Assembly: GCA_015492515.1 (NCBI GenBank)
Contig: WGEZ01000138.1
Span: forward strand, 1-33,796
Reading direction: 5' to 3'
DNA: 33,796 nt
DNA from: Nitrospirota bacterium
GTDB taxonomy: Bacteria > Nitrospirota > Thermodesulfovibrionia > Thermodesulfovibrionales > JdFR-85
Shown: piece after piece, positions 22,152 to 30,211 of the stretch
Numbering within the stretch: position 1 is the stretch's first letter
Layout of the letters: every line of letters begins with the position of its first letter
Translations under genes and position numbers: made by a program
The notes under the pieces: model-generated
Database searches by the model: none
What the model was told of the DNA's origin: nothing
What the model saw: only the letters and a program-made list of their open reading frames with translations

Positions 22152-23849
22152 GTGGAGATGAAGCATGTCAGGAGAGAGATGATCCACGTCGTACCCGCAA
22201 GGTCCGGCGCCCTCACCCTGAAGCTCTCCTCGCCGGACGGAGGGAGCAGGGCCATACACAGCCTCTACGACCCGGAGGCGGAGGCGGAGGCGCTCGTGAA
22301 CGCCTCCCGTTTCGATGAGGAGGGCATACTGGTTGTACTGGGCCTGGGGCTCGGCTACCACCTGAAGAAGTTGATCGAGAAATACCCCGATGCATGCATC
22401 GTCGTGGTGGAAGCCCTTGAAGAGATATATGAAATTGCGAAGTCGGAGAAGGGGGTCGACCTCCTGAGGGAGGGGATCGAGTTCATCGTTGCAGCCTCCC
22501 CCCGGGAGGTCCTGGAAAGGATCACGAAGATCCAGCTTGAAAGGGGCATGCCGCCGATCGGGGTCTTCAACCTCTCCTCAGCAACCGGCGCGTTCCCTGA
22601 GTACTACCGACCCATAGCAGCGAGGCTCACTGCGGCGGCGTCCTTCAGGCTCTGGGAGAGGCTCCGGTATCGGAAATTCAAGACCCCCGTCTTGAAGGTC
22701 GCCGTAATGGACTTCGACTATTTCCTCACCCTCGAGATCGAGAGGGCCCTGAGGGGCCTCGGGCACAGGGTGTACAGGATAAAGGGGGACCTCAAGAGAG
22801 AGAAGGCCGCTGATATACTCACCAAGGTCGTCAAGGCCGTCCTGGACATCAAACCCGACTTCCTCATCGCGGTAAACCACATCGCCTTTGACGAGGAGGG
22901 GGTGGTCAGCTCCTTCCTCCATTCCATAGAGATGCCCGTTGCGGTCTGGTACGTGGACAGCCCCACGATCATCGTCAAGGCCTTCAAGGGCAACGCCACA
23001 CCCAATACGGCCGTATTCGTCTGGGACAGGACGTACATCGAGGACCTGAGGGCCATGGGCTTCGAATCGGTCCACTACCTGCCGCTGGCAACGGATGAAA
23101 CGGTCTTCTTCCCCAGGGACGTCACGAGGGAGGAGATGGAGACGTACGGGGCTGAAACGGGGTTCATCGGCAACTCGATGGTGAGATCGACCGAGGAATA
23201 TATGGAGAGACTGCCCCTCCCCCTTCGCCCCCTCGTGGAGAAGCTGGCCCGTCCAATGAGCGAGGGGAGGCAGCGCTTCAACGATGCACTCCGGACCCTC
23301 GACGAGAGGGAGCTGGAGATGCTCGACTCCTCTCCGGAGAAGACGAGGTCCGATTTCGAGACCGCCCTCCTGAGGAAGGCCACCTTCCTGTACCGCCTCT
23401 CCTGCATCGGATACCTCTCCTCCTTCAATACCGTGATCCACGGTGACAGGGGCTGGCGGAAGATATTGAACGGCAACTATATCATAAGGCCCAGGCTGAA
23501 TTACTACACCGAGCTTCCCGTCTTCTACAACGCCTGCAGGATAAACTTCAACGCCACGAGCCTCCAGATGAGGGAGGCGGTGAACCAGAGGGTCTTCGAC
23601 GTGCCCGCCTGCGGGGCCTTCCTCCTCACGGACCATCAGGGGGCGATCGAGGAGCTCTTCGAGGTGGGCGAGGAGGTGATCACCTACAGGGAGAGGGGGG
23701 AGATACCCGAACTCGTGAGGTTCTACCTCAGAAACCGGGGACAGAGGGAGGCCGTCGCCGGGAGGGGCAGGGAGCGGGTCCTCGGTGAGCACACATACCG
23801 CCGGAGGATCGAGAGGATGATTCAAGTTATGAGGAAGATCTACCGATAA
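22152..23849 (+). CDS. Maf-like N-terminal domain / CgeB-like glycosyltransferase, copy 1
   Basis: A 565-aa protein. Residues about 35-160 contain HSLYDPEAEAEALVN and VVLGLGLGYHLKKLIEK, which resemble the N-terminal region of the Maf (DUF115) flagellin glycosyltransferases. Residues about 185-565 resemble CgeB: LKVAVMDFDYFLTLEIERALRGLGHRVYRI, VAVWYVDSP, YLPLATDE, NFNATSLQMREAVNQRVFDVPACGAFLLTD. It shares this architecture with the gene at 30212. The start is taken as GTG 22152; ATG 22158 is close by. It probably acts as a glycosyltransferase on flagellin or a lipid-linked glycan; acceptor unknown. Confidence 0.75.
   Translation: MEMKHVRREMIHVVPARSGALTLKLSSPDGGSRAIHSLYDPEAEAEALVNASRFDEEGILVVLGLGLGYHLKKLIEKYPDACIVVVEALEEIYEIAKSEKGVDLLREGIEFIVAASPREVLERITKIQLERGMPPIGVFNLSSATGAFPEYYRPIAARLTAAASFRLWERLRYRKFKTPVLKVAVMDFDYFLTLEIERALRGLGHRVYRIKGDLKREKAADILTKVVKAVLDIKPDFLIAVNHIAFDEEGVVSSFLHSIEMPVAVWYVDSPTIIVKAFKGNATPNTAVFVWDRTYIEDLRAMGFESVHYLPLATDETVFFPRDVTREEMETYGAETGFIGNSMVRSTEEYMERLPLPLRPLVEKLARPMSEGRQRFNDALRTLDERELEMLDSSPEKTRSDFETALLRKATFLYRLSCIGYLSSFNTVIHGDRGWRKILNGNYIIRPRLNYYTELPVFYNACRINFNATSLQMREAVNQRVFDVPACGAFLLTDHQGAIEELFEVGEEVITYRERGEIPELVRFYLRNRGQREAVAGRGRERVLGEHTYRRRIERMIQVMRKIYR
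23822..23849 (+). promoter_or_regulatory. Candidate sigma-28 promoter for the chemoreceptor gene
   Basis: TCAAGTTA (23822-23829), 12 nt, then ACCGATAA (23842-23849) match TAAAGTTT-N11-GCCGATAA at 6/8 and 7/8 positions with a spacer one base long, the same spacing as the CheW-CheZ promoter candidate. It overlaps the end of the preceding gene. It would give the receptor a leader of about 40 nt and class-3 flagellar expression independent of the island promoter. Confidence 0.5.
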
Positions 23850-23894
23850 GAAAAAAGAGGTATTCACGGCCTCCACGGAAAGGAGAAGGTGCAT

Positions 23895-25796
23895 ATGGAC
23901 ATGGTGCTGAAGAAGTCGGTCGTAAAGAACGCCGCGGTCTTCGTCGTCCTCGCCGTGTTCAATATATACCAGGGATTCAACGCCCTCTACGTTCTCTCCT
24001 CGGCCCTCCTCTTCCTCCTGATCCTGGCGGGGGACCTCTGGGTGCTCCTGCCGCTTAAGAGGAGGACGGTACGGCTGGCTGGGTTCGTGGACGACCTTGC
24101 AGCGGGCGGAAGGGATCTCACAAAGAGGATCGACGTCGACGGCGATGACGAGGTCTCGAGGCTGGCGGCGGGTCTGAACAGCTTCGTCAGCAGGCTCCAT
24201 AACCTCATCGGCAGGTCGATGAACACGGCCAACCAGGTCGCCTCGGCGTCGGGCGAACTCTCGAAGTTCTCGACCAGGATGGCCGCCGGAGCGACGAGGC
24301 AGGACGACCAGGTGAGGCAGGTCGCCGTGGCCACGGAGGAGCTGAACTCCACCGTGAACGAGGTGGCGGCCAATGCCCAGAAGGTGGCCGAGCTGGCGAA
24401 GGGATCGGTGGAGATCGCCGAGAGGGGCAGGCAGACCGCGGTGACAGGCATGGAGGATCTGAAGAGGATGACCCTCTCGGTGGAGGACTCCTCCAGGATC
24501 ATCGCCGAGCTCGGAGAGCGGGTGGCCTCGATCGGAGAGATAATATCGCTGATAGAGGATATAGCGGACCAGACGAACCTCCTGGCCCTGAATGCGGCCA
24601 TCGAGGCTGCGAGCGCAGGGGAGATGGGGAGGGGCTTTGCAGTGGTGGCCGATGAGGTGAGGAAGCTCGCCGAGAGGACCACCCGGGCGACGAAGGAGAT
24701 CGCAGAGGTGATAAAATCGCTCCAGAAGGGGGCTGAAGAGGCGATGGGGACGATGGAGTCCGCATCGGGAGAGTCGAGGAAGGCCCAGGAGTTCGCAACG
24801 GAGATATCGAGGGCCCTCGATGACATCGCAGGGGCCTCAAGGAGCGTATCGGACAGCATCAATCAGATAGCCACGGCTGTGGAGGAACAGTCTTCGACCA
24901 CGACGGAGATCTCGGGCAACATCGAGGCGATAGCCCAGGTGGTGGAGGATACGGCCAAGAACGTCAAGAAGACCTCTGATGCAGCCGTCGAGCTCAGCAA
25001 GCTCTCCAACGAACTCCTTGAAGAGGTGGGGGGCTTCAGGATGAACCTCTTCGGCGTCGTTCCCCTGAAGAACGCCGTGGAGATGAACAGGAAGTTCGCA
25101 CCCCTCGTCGAATACCTCGGCAGGAGGCTCGGCATGGACCTGATAATAAAGGTGGGGAAGGATTATCCGGAGGCGATCGAAGACCTCGGCACCGGCAGGG
25201 CGCTCATATCATACCAGACACCCACCACCTACATAGAGGGGAAGCACAAGTACGGCGTCAGGCTCCTCGGCTACTTCGAGCAGAACGGCTCGCCCACGTA
25301 CAGGAGCGTCATCGTGGTCTCAAGAAGCAGCGGGATAAGGAGCGTGGCGGAGCTGAGGGGGAAGAGGTTCGCCTTCGGCAGCGAGAAGTCAACGGGCAGC
25401 ACCCTCGTCCCGATGGCGATGCTCGCCGAGGCCGGGATCACCCTGAACGACCTCTCGGGACACGCCTTCCTCGGCTCCCACGACTCGGTGGCCAGCGCCG
25501 TCCTGAAGGGAGAGTTCGATGCCGGAGGGATGATGGAGTCCGTCGTTGCTGAGTTTGCGGAGAAGGGGCTTGAGGTGATCAAGGTCTCCGAACCGATACC
25601 GCAGTTCCCGATCTGTGCGACCAGGGACCTGCCGCCCGATCTGGTCGGCAGGATCGTCGAGGCCCTCCTCTCGATTCCGGACCCCTCCATACCCAGGGCG
25701 ATAGACAGGGGTTATACGAGGTTCCTGAGGGCCGAGGACAGCGACTTCGACGGTGTGCGCCAGATGGTGAAGAGACTCTATGGTGTACAGTACTGA
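23895..25796 (+). CDS. Methyl-accepting chemotaxis protein with C-terminal PhnD-like domain
   Basis: A 633-aa chemoreceptor. Two adjacent membrane helices (about residues 10-28 and 31-52) leave almost no periplasmic loop. A HAMP-like segment ([33 protein letters not shown]) follows, then the MCP signalling coiled coil with the hairpin tip [40 protein letters not shown]. After it, residues about 380-633 form a PhnD-like solute-binding domain ([68 protein letters not shown]). PhnD proteins are normally periplasmic phosphonate or phosphite binders; here topology puts the domain in the cytoplasm. The track start (GTG 23889) is too close to AGGAG; ATG 23895 is better spaced. Confidence 0.88.
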   Translation: MDMVLKKSVVKNAAVFVVLAVFNIYQGFNALYVLSSALLFLLILAGDLWVLLPLKRRTVRLAGFVDDLAAGGRDLTKRIDVDGDDEVSRLAAGLNSFVSRLHNLIGRSMNTANQVASASGELSKFSTRMAAGATRQDDQVRQVAVATEELNSTVNEVAANAQKVAELAKGSVEIAERGRQTAVTGMEDLKRMTLSVEDSSRIIAELGERVASIGEIISLIEDIADQTNLLALNAAIEAASAGEMGRGFAVVADEVRKLAERTTRATKEIAEVIKSLQKGAEEAMGTMESASGESRKAQEFATEISRALDDIAGASRSVSDSINQIATAVEEQSSTTTEISGNIEAIAQVVEDTAKNVKKTSDAAVELSKLSNELLEEVGGFRMNLFGVVPLKNAVEMNRKFAPLVEYLGRRLGMDLIIKVGKDYPEAIEDLGTGRALISYQTPTTYIEGKHKYGVRLLGYFEQNGSPTYRSVIVVSRSSGIRSVAELRGKRFAFGSEKSTGSTLVPMAMLAEAGITLNDLSGHAFLGSHDSVASAVLKGEFDAGGMMESVVAEFAEKGLEVIKVSEPIPQFPICATRDLPPDLVGRIVEALLSIPDPSIPRAIDRGYTRFLRAEDSDFDGVRQMVKRLYGVQY

Positions 25797-25806
25797 CGGA
25801 GAGACG

Positions 25807-25830
25807 GGGCGGATCACAGCCGCTCCGCCC
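25807..25830 (+). terminator. Stem-loop after the chemoreceptor gene
   Basis: GGGCGGA (25807-25813) pairs with TCCGCCC (25824-25830) around a 10-nt loop, eleven bases after the receptor stop. No U-tract follows. It may be a GC-type terminator or a 3'-end stabiliser. Confidence 0.4.
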
Positions 25831-25878
25831 TCGATACAGGGCTGGATGTGACGGGGGTATCCTCACCTCCCGCCTGAA

Positions 25879-25914
25879 CAGCGGCGAAGGCGCCGCTGAG
25901 AGGTTATCACTCAG
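25879..25914 (+). terminator. Strong hairpin with an overlapping alternative stem
   Basis: CAGCGGCG-AAGG-CGCCGCTG (25879-25898) is a perfect 8-bp stem with a four-base loop. Its right arm overlaps CTGAG (25896-25900), which can instead pair with CTCAG (25910-25914), so the two stems exclude one another. No U-tract is present. It lies about 40 bases before the next gene and could be a terminator of the receptor transcript or an attenuator for the downstream genes. Confidence 0.4.
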
Positions 25915-25939
25915 AGCAGACTTCCGGGGAAGACGCGTG

Positions 25940-27463
25940 ATGTTCGAGAAGATCAGAGAGCAGGATCATCTGTCCTGTCTGAAGGAGTTGATAGACCGGG
26001 TCAAACGACACCCCGAGGACAGGCGGGCCTGGAAAGAGATCGGACAGCTGTGCTGGGACCTCGGTGATATGGAGACGGCCCAGAGGCTGTTCGCCCTCTA
26101 CGGCGACGATGCAAGGCACAGGGTGGGGATCGACCTCATACCGTATGAGCGCGGCGATGAGGTGCTGATGGACTTCGGGATAAACACCAATCCAGGAAGT
26201 CAGGTGGAGGTGAGCGCCCTGGACCTCGCTGGATGGGTGCTTGGCAGGCGGTCCCCGGCCCTGAGGGTGGAGGTCGTCCATGAGGGGAGGGTGATCCTCA
26301 GGAGCCCGGTCTGTGCACCCACCCCCGACCTGGCCGACCGCTATCCGGACCTGCCCGGAGCGGGGAACTGCGGCTTCCGGGTCATGGTGGGCCTGCTCGG
26401 CATGCCCCTGGAGTTCGAGCTCTCCCTCTTCGCGCTCTTCAAGGATGGACACCGGTTGCCCCTGGCAAGGCTCGGTGTCCAGCGCAAGCCCCTGAGCTCA
26501 GGCTTCCGCCCGGTCCTGCAGCCGCTCATGGTGACGAGTCTGGGCAGGATGGGGACGACGCGGCTGATGCAGCTGCTGAGAGAGCATCCATCCATCGTTG
26601 TTCATTCGAGGTACCCCTATGAAGCGAGGGTTCTGAGCTACTGCACCTTCATGTTCAAGACCCATTCGGAGATGATGAACCTCATCCAGCAGGTCGATCC
26701 ATTCGGCTACCTGAGCGGATTCTTCGGCCACCTCCATCCAGGGTACATCAGGCCCATCGGCTACGGTGCAATCGATTACCAGTTCCGCCACCGGTTCGAG
26801 CTGATCTATACGGAGCAGGCGCTGGCGTCGCTGCAGCGGAGCGTCGATGAGTTTTATCTGAGGCTGGCGGCAGAACAGGGGAAGAGAGGGGCGCTCTTTC
26901 TTGCCGAGAAGATGTATCCGGGCGATATCCCCCCGCAGGTCTGGGAGCTCTATCCCGGGGCCCGCGAGATAATCCTGGTCCGCGATCTCCGCGACATGAT
27001 CTGCTCCGTGCTCGCTTTCAACAGGAAGCGCGGCTTCGTGGACTTCGGCCGTCAATGCGTATCCACGGATGAAGAGTATATCGAAACACGGGTGAGGGCC
27101 GGCGCCATGAGGCTCCTCAACAGCTGGAAGCAACGGGCCGGAAAGGCGTATCTGCTCCGTTACGAGGATCTCATACTGAACCCGGAAGAGGCCCTCTCGG
27201 GGATACTCAGGTACCTGGGACTGGATGACCCGCCCTCTGTGGTCGAGGGCGTGTTGAAGAGGGCGTCCGGGGATGCACCTGAGCTGAGGATTCATCGGAC
27301 CACCCCTGATCCTGCGGCATCCATAGGACGGTGGAAACGGGAGATGAGCCCGGAGATGCAGGCCCTCTGCAACGATCTACTGGGGGAGATACTGAGGGAG
27401 TTCGGTTACACGACCGGCAGCGACGACCTTCAAGGCCTTCAGCTCGAGAGGGGTCGATCATGA
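25940..27463 (+). CDS. PAPS-dependent sulfotransferase with N-terminal accessory domains
   Basis: A 507-aa protein. Residues about 8-55 look like a single TPR-like helical pair. Residues about 65-180 form a beta-rich module (VEVSALDLAGWVLGRRSPALRVEVVHEGRVIL) of the kind found beside bacterial glycan transferases. Residues about 193-490 are a sulfotransferase domain: the 5'-phosphosulfate loop VTSLGRMGTTRLMQLL (198-213) and the 3'-phosphate motif EIILVRDLRDMICSVLAF (343-360), plus YLLRYEDLILNPEEAL. It would transfer sulfate from PAPS to a hydroxyl or amine of a sugar. A GTG at 25937 precedes the ATG at 25940; the Shine-Dalgarno (GGGGA) is weak. It ends with an ATGA overlap into the next gene. 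Confidence 0.87.
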   Translation: MFEKIREQDHLSCLKELIDRVKRHPEDRRAWKEIGQLCWDLGDMETAQRLFALYGDDARHRVGIDLIPYERGDEVLMDFGINTNPGSQVEVSALDLAGWVLGRRSPALRVEVVHEGRVILRSPVCAPTPDLADRYPDLPGAGNCGFRVMVGLLGMPLEFELSLFALFKDGHRLPLARLGVQRKPLSSGFRPVLQPLMVTSLGRMGTTRLMQLLREHPSIVVHSRYPYEARVLSYCTFMFKTHSEMMNLIQQVDPFGYLSGFFGHLHPGYIRPIGYGAIDYQFRHRFELIYTEQALASLQRSVDEFYLRLAAEQGKRGALFLAEKMYPGDIPPQVWELYPGAREIILVRDLRDMICSVLAFNRKRGFVDFGRQCVSTDEEYIETRVRAGAMRLLNSWKQRAGKAYLLRYEDLILNPEEALSGILRYLGLDDPPSVVEGVLKRASGDAPELRIHRTTPDPAASIGRWKREMSPEMQALCNDLLGEILREFGYTTGSDDLQGLQLERGRS

Positions 27464-30207
27464 GGATCTCCGTCTCGATGATCACGTTGAACGAGGCGAG
27501 GCACATAGGGAGGGCCCTTAGCTCGTGTACATTCGCCGATGAGATAGTGGTCGTGGACGGTGGGAGCACCGACGGCACCCTTGAGATCCTGAGCTCCTTC
27601 GACAGGGTCAGGCTGGTACAGCATCCCTGGGAGGGCCACTTCGGGAGACAGAGGCAGATCTCCCTGGAGAATTGCACGGGAGACTGGATCGTGCGGCTCG
27701 ATGCAGACGAGGTCTTCTCCGAGGAGTTCGAGAGAGGGATCAGGCCCCTCCTGGAATCGACACCGCCCGGTGTGGTGGGCTACAAGGTGAGGAAGTGCAA
27801 CCTGGTGGGGAGCGAGGACTTCTACGCGAAGGCCCATGACCGCTACGAAGACACACCGAGGATCTGGCGGAACAACCCCGGGGTCAGGTGGGAACGCCAT
27901 GTCCACGAGATACCCGTCGGCCTCGCCGGAGAGATCGCCTGCTGGGACGTCTATATCGTCCACTACAACATCATCGACAGGGAGCGCTTCGAGAGGAAAG
28001 GAAGGTTCTATTCGAACATCCCGGGAAGCGGGTTTGAACGACCGGAGGACCTCTACTACAGGGAGTACGACATCCAGCCGAGACCGCGAAGGAGCAGGGT
28101 CTCGCCCCATGTGCCCCCCTTCGAGACGGAGGGAGAAGAGGGGAGAGGCCTGAAGGTCGCGATAGTTCGCGGGCCCAACCTGAACCCCTGGGAGATGCAG
28201 AACTACGAGGCCCTGACGGACCGGTTCGACGTTACGGCCTACACCACCACGGAGCCCAGCTTCGATATAAGAGGGATCAAGCTCCCCGTGGTCAAGCTCC
28301 CGCCCCATCCGGATCACCCGGCATACATGATGGGGCTGGAGTTCGCGCTCTTCGACAAAGACCTCATCTACACGGCCGACACGACCTGGATCTTCTCGCA
28401 CCAGGCCGTCATGATAAAGGAGAAGTTCGGCACACCCGTCGTCTGTCTGCAATGGGAGAATATCCCCTTTGCCTATGAGGAGGACGAGCGGATAAGGTTG
28501 GCCAAGAGGAGGGTCCGGCAGGAGGCCGATCACTTTGTCGCCGTGACGGAGAGGGCGAGGGAGGCCTTGATGCTGGAGGGTGTTCCTCCGGAGAGGATAA
28601 CCGTGATCCCGATGGGTATAGATATCGAGAGGTTCAGGCCCGAAAGGGCAGCCGGTCTCGGGCTCAGGAGGGAACTCGGCATCGACCCTGAAGAGAAGGT
28701 CGTACTCTTTACGGGGAGGATCGTATGGGAGAAGGGGATCTACGACCTGGTCCATGCGGCACGGCTCGTCCTCCGGCGGATAGGCGGTGATGCGGTAAGG
28801 TTCGTCGTCGTGGGGAGGGGACCGGAGCTGGCGGCGGTGAAGCAACGGGTGCGGGAGCTATCGATGGAGGACTCCTTCCTCTTCATGGAGAGCTGTCCCT
28901 ACCACGAGATACACAGGATGTACAACCTCGCCGATCTCTTTGTGCTTCCGAGCATCTCCACGAGGATGTGGAAGGAGCAGTTCGGGATGGTGCTGATAGA
29001 GGCGATGGCCTGCGGCGTCGCCGTTGTCTCGACCCACTCCGGCTCCATCGCCGAGGTGGTGGGTGATGCAGGCGTTCTCGTGCATCCCAATGATCCAGGA
29101 CCTCTTTCCTCGGCGCTGATCGAGCTGCTCCGTGACGACGAGAAGAGGAGGGCCCTGGGTGGCAGGGGTCGGGAGAGGGTTGAATCAAGGTTCAACGCCA
29201 GAAGGGTCTCGGAGAGGATAGGGGAGCTCTTCGAGGCCCTCCTGGAAGAGAGGGCCGGGGATCGCAAGGCGAAGGCGACTTCCGTGGCAGGCCCCGCTGT
29301 CTCATCGGTCAGCGACGGCGGTTACCACGGCCAGGAGAGGAACGACGTGGAGACCGTAATCCCCGGGGGTATAGAGAGGGTACTGGATGTGGGTTGCGGA
29401 GAGGGCATCCTCGGCAGGAAGCTCCTCCGGAAGGGAGCAACAGAGGTGGTCGGTGTGGACATCGTCCCGGAGGTCTGCAGGAAGGCGGAAGAGAACCTGA
29501 CGAGGGTCATATGCGGAGACATAGAGGAGATCGACCTCCCCTTCGATGAGGGTTATTTCGACTGCATGATCTTCGCCGATGTCCTGGAACACCTCAGGGA
29601 CCCCCTCGCGGCCCTGAGGAGACTGAAGCGCTACCTTGCCGACCACGGCACGATAGTGGCCAGCATCCCCAACGTGAGGTACTTCAAGGTCCTGGTCATG
29701 CTGGCGGAAGGACGCTGGGAGTACAGGGACCGGGGCATCCTGGACAGGACCCACCTGAGGTTCTTCACCAGGAAGGAGATGGAGCTCCTCTTTGCAGGGG
29801 CGGGACTGGAGATAACGGGGATAACGGAGAACCTGGACCCCTCCTACGGCCTGATCCAGGACCCCCTTGCCGGAGAGATATCCCTGGGCAGGATCTCCCT
29901 GAAGGACCTCTCCCCTGAGGAGCTGAAGGACCTCTTCGTCTTCCAGTACCTGATAAGGGCGCAGAAGGCGGAGCAGAGGCTGAAGGGCCTGAAGACCGCT
30001 GTCCGGGCAGAGGACCTTGAAGAGGGCAGGAGGGTGCTCGAGGGACATCTGGAGCTCCATCCTGCCGACCTGGAGGCCCTCTACAGGCATGCCGAGGTCT
30101 GCTACAGGCTCGGTCTGGTGGAGAAGGCCCTTGAGAGCCTTGACAGGCTCCTCGTCTTCGAGCCGGAGAGGCCGGAGGCGCTCGCCCTGAGGAAGAAGAT
30201 GGAGTAG
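27460..30207 (+). CDS. GT2-GT4-methyltransferase-TPR fusion
   Basis: A 915-aa multidomain enzyme. Residues 1 to about 230: GT2 (GT-A) domain with MITLNEARHIGRAL, VVVDGGSTDGT and LDADE as the DxD. About 235-610: GT4 (GT-B) domain with FTGRIVWEKGIYDLVHAARLV, VIPMGID and SISTRMWKEQFGMVLIEAMACGVAVVST. About 640-800: class I methyltransferase with VLDVGCGEGILGRKLL, FDCMIFADVLEHLRDP and a good SAM loop. The C-terminal 60-70 residues are TPR-like (LEGHLELHPADLEALYRHAEVCYRLG). All three catalytic domains appear intact. The track starts at 27331, but conservation begins at the ATG at 27460, which overlaps the previous stop as ATGA. It could add two sugars and a methyl cap in sequence; that order is inference. 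Confidence 0.9.
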   Translation: MRISVSMITLNEARHIGRALSSCTFADEIVVVDGGSTDGTLEILSSFDRVRLVQHPWEGHFGRQRQISLENCTGDWIVRLDADEVFSEEFERGIRPLLESTPPGVVGYKVRKCNLVGSEDFYAKAHDRYEDTPRIWRNNPGVRWERHVHEIPVGLAGEIACWDVYIVHYNIIDRERFERKGRFYSNIPGSGFERPEDLYYREYDIQPRPRRSRVSPHVPPFETEGEEGRGLKVAIVRGPNLNPWEMQNYEALTDRFDVTAYTTTEPSFDIRGIKLPVVKLPPHPDHPAYMMGLEFALFDKDLIYTADTTWIFSHQAVMIKEKFGTPVVCLQWENIPFAYEEDERIRLAKRRVRQEADHFVAVTERAREALMLEGVPPERITVIPMGIDIERFRPERAAGLGLRRELGIDPEEKVVLFTGRIVWEKGIYDLVHAARLVLRRIGGDAVRFVVVGRGPELAAVKQRVRELSMEDSFLFMESCPYHEIHRMYNLADLFVLPSISTRMWKEQFGMVLIEAMACGVAVVSTHSGSIAEVVGDAGVLVHPNDPGPLSSALIELLRDDEKRRALGGRGRERVESRFNARRVSERIGELFEALLEERAGDRKAKATSVAGPAVSSVSDGGYHGQERNDVETVIPGGIERVLDVGCGEGILGRKLLRKGATEVVGVDIVPEVCRKAEENLTRVICGDIEEIDLPFDEGYFDCMIFADVLEHLRDPLAALRRLKRYLADHGTIVASIPNVRYFKVLVMLAEGRWEYRDRGILDRTHLRFFTRKEMELLFAGAGLEITGITENLDPSYGLIQDPLAGEISLGRISLKDLSPEELKDLFVFQYLIRAQKAEQRLKGLKTAVRAEDLEEGRRVLEGHLELHPADLEALYRHAEVCYRLGLVEKALESLDRLLVFEPERPEALALRKKME

Positions 30208-30211
30208 CTCC

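Noticed and set aside
22274-22291. Three tandem GGAGGC units
   Set aside because: They encode an in-frame Glu-Ala run within a helix of a solid gene; too short to be a meaningful repeat.
27331-27459. Upstream extension of the GT2-GT4 ORF in the track
   Set aside because: The extra 43 residues overlap the sulfotransferase gene in another frame and precede the conserved GT2 start; the ATGA overlap at 27460 is the natural start.
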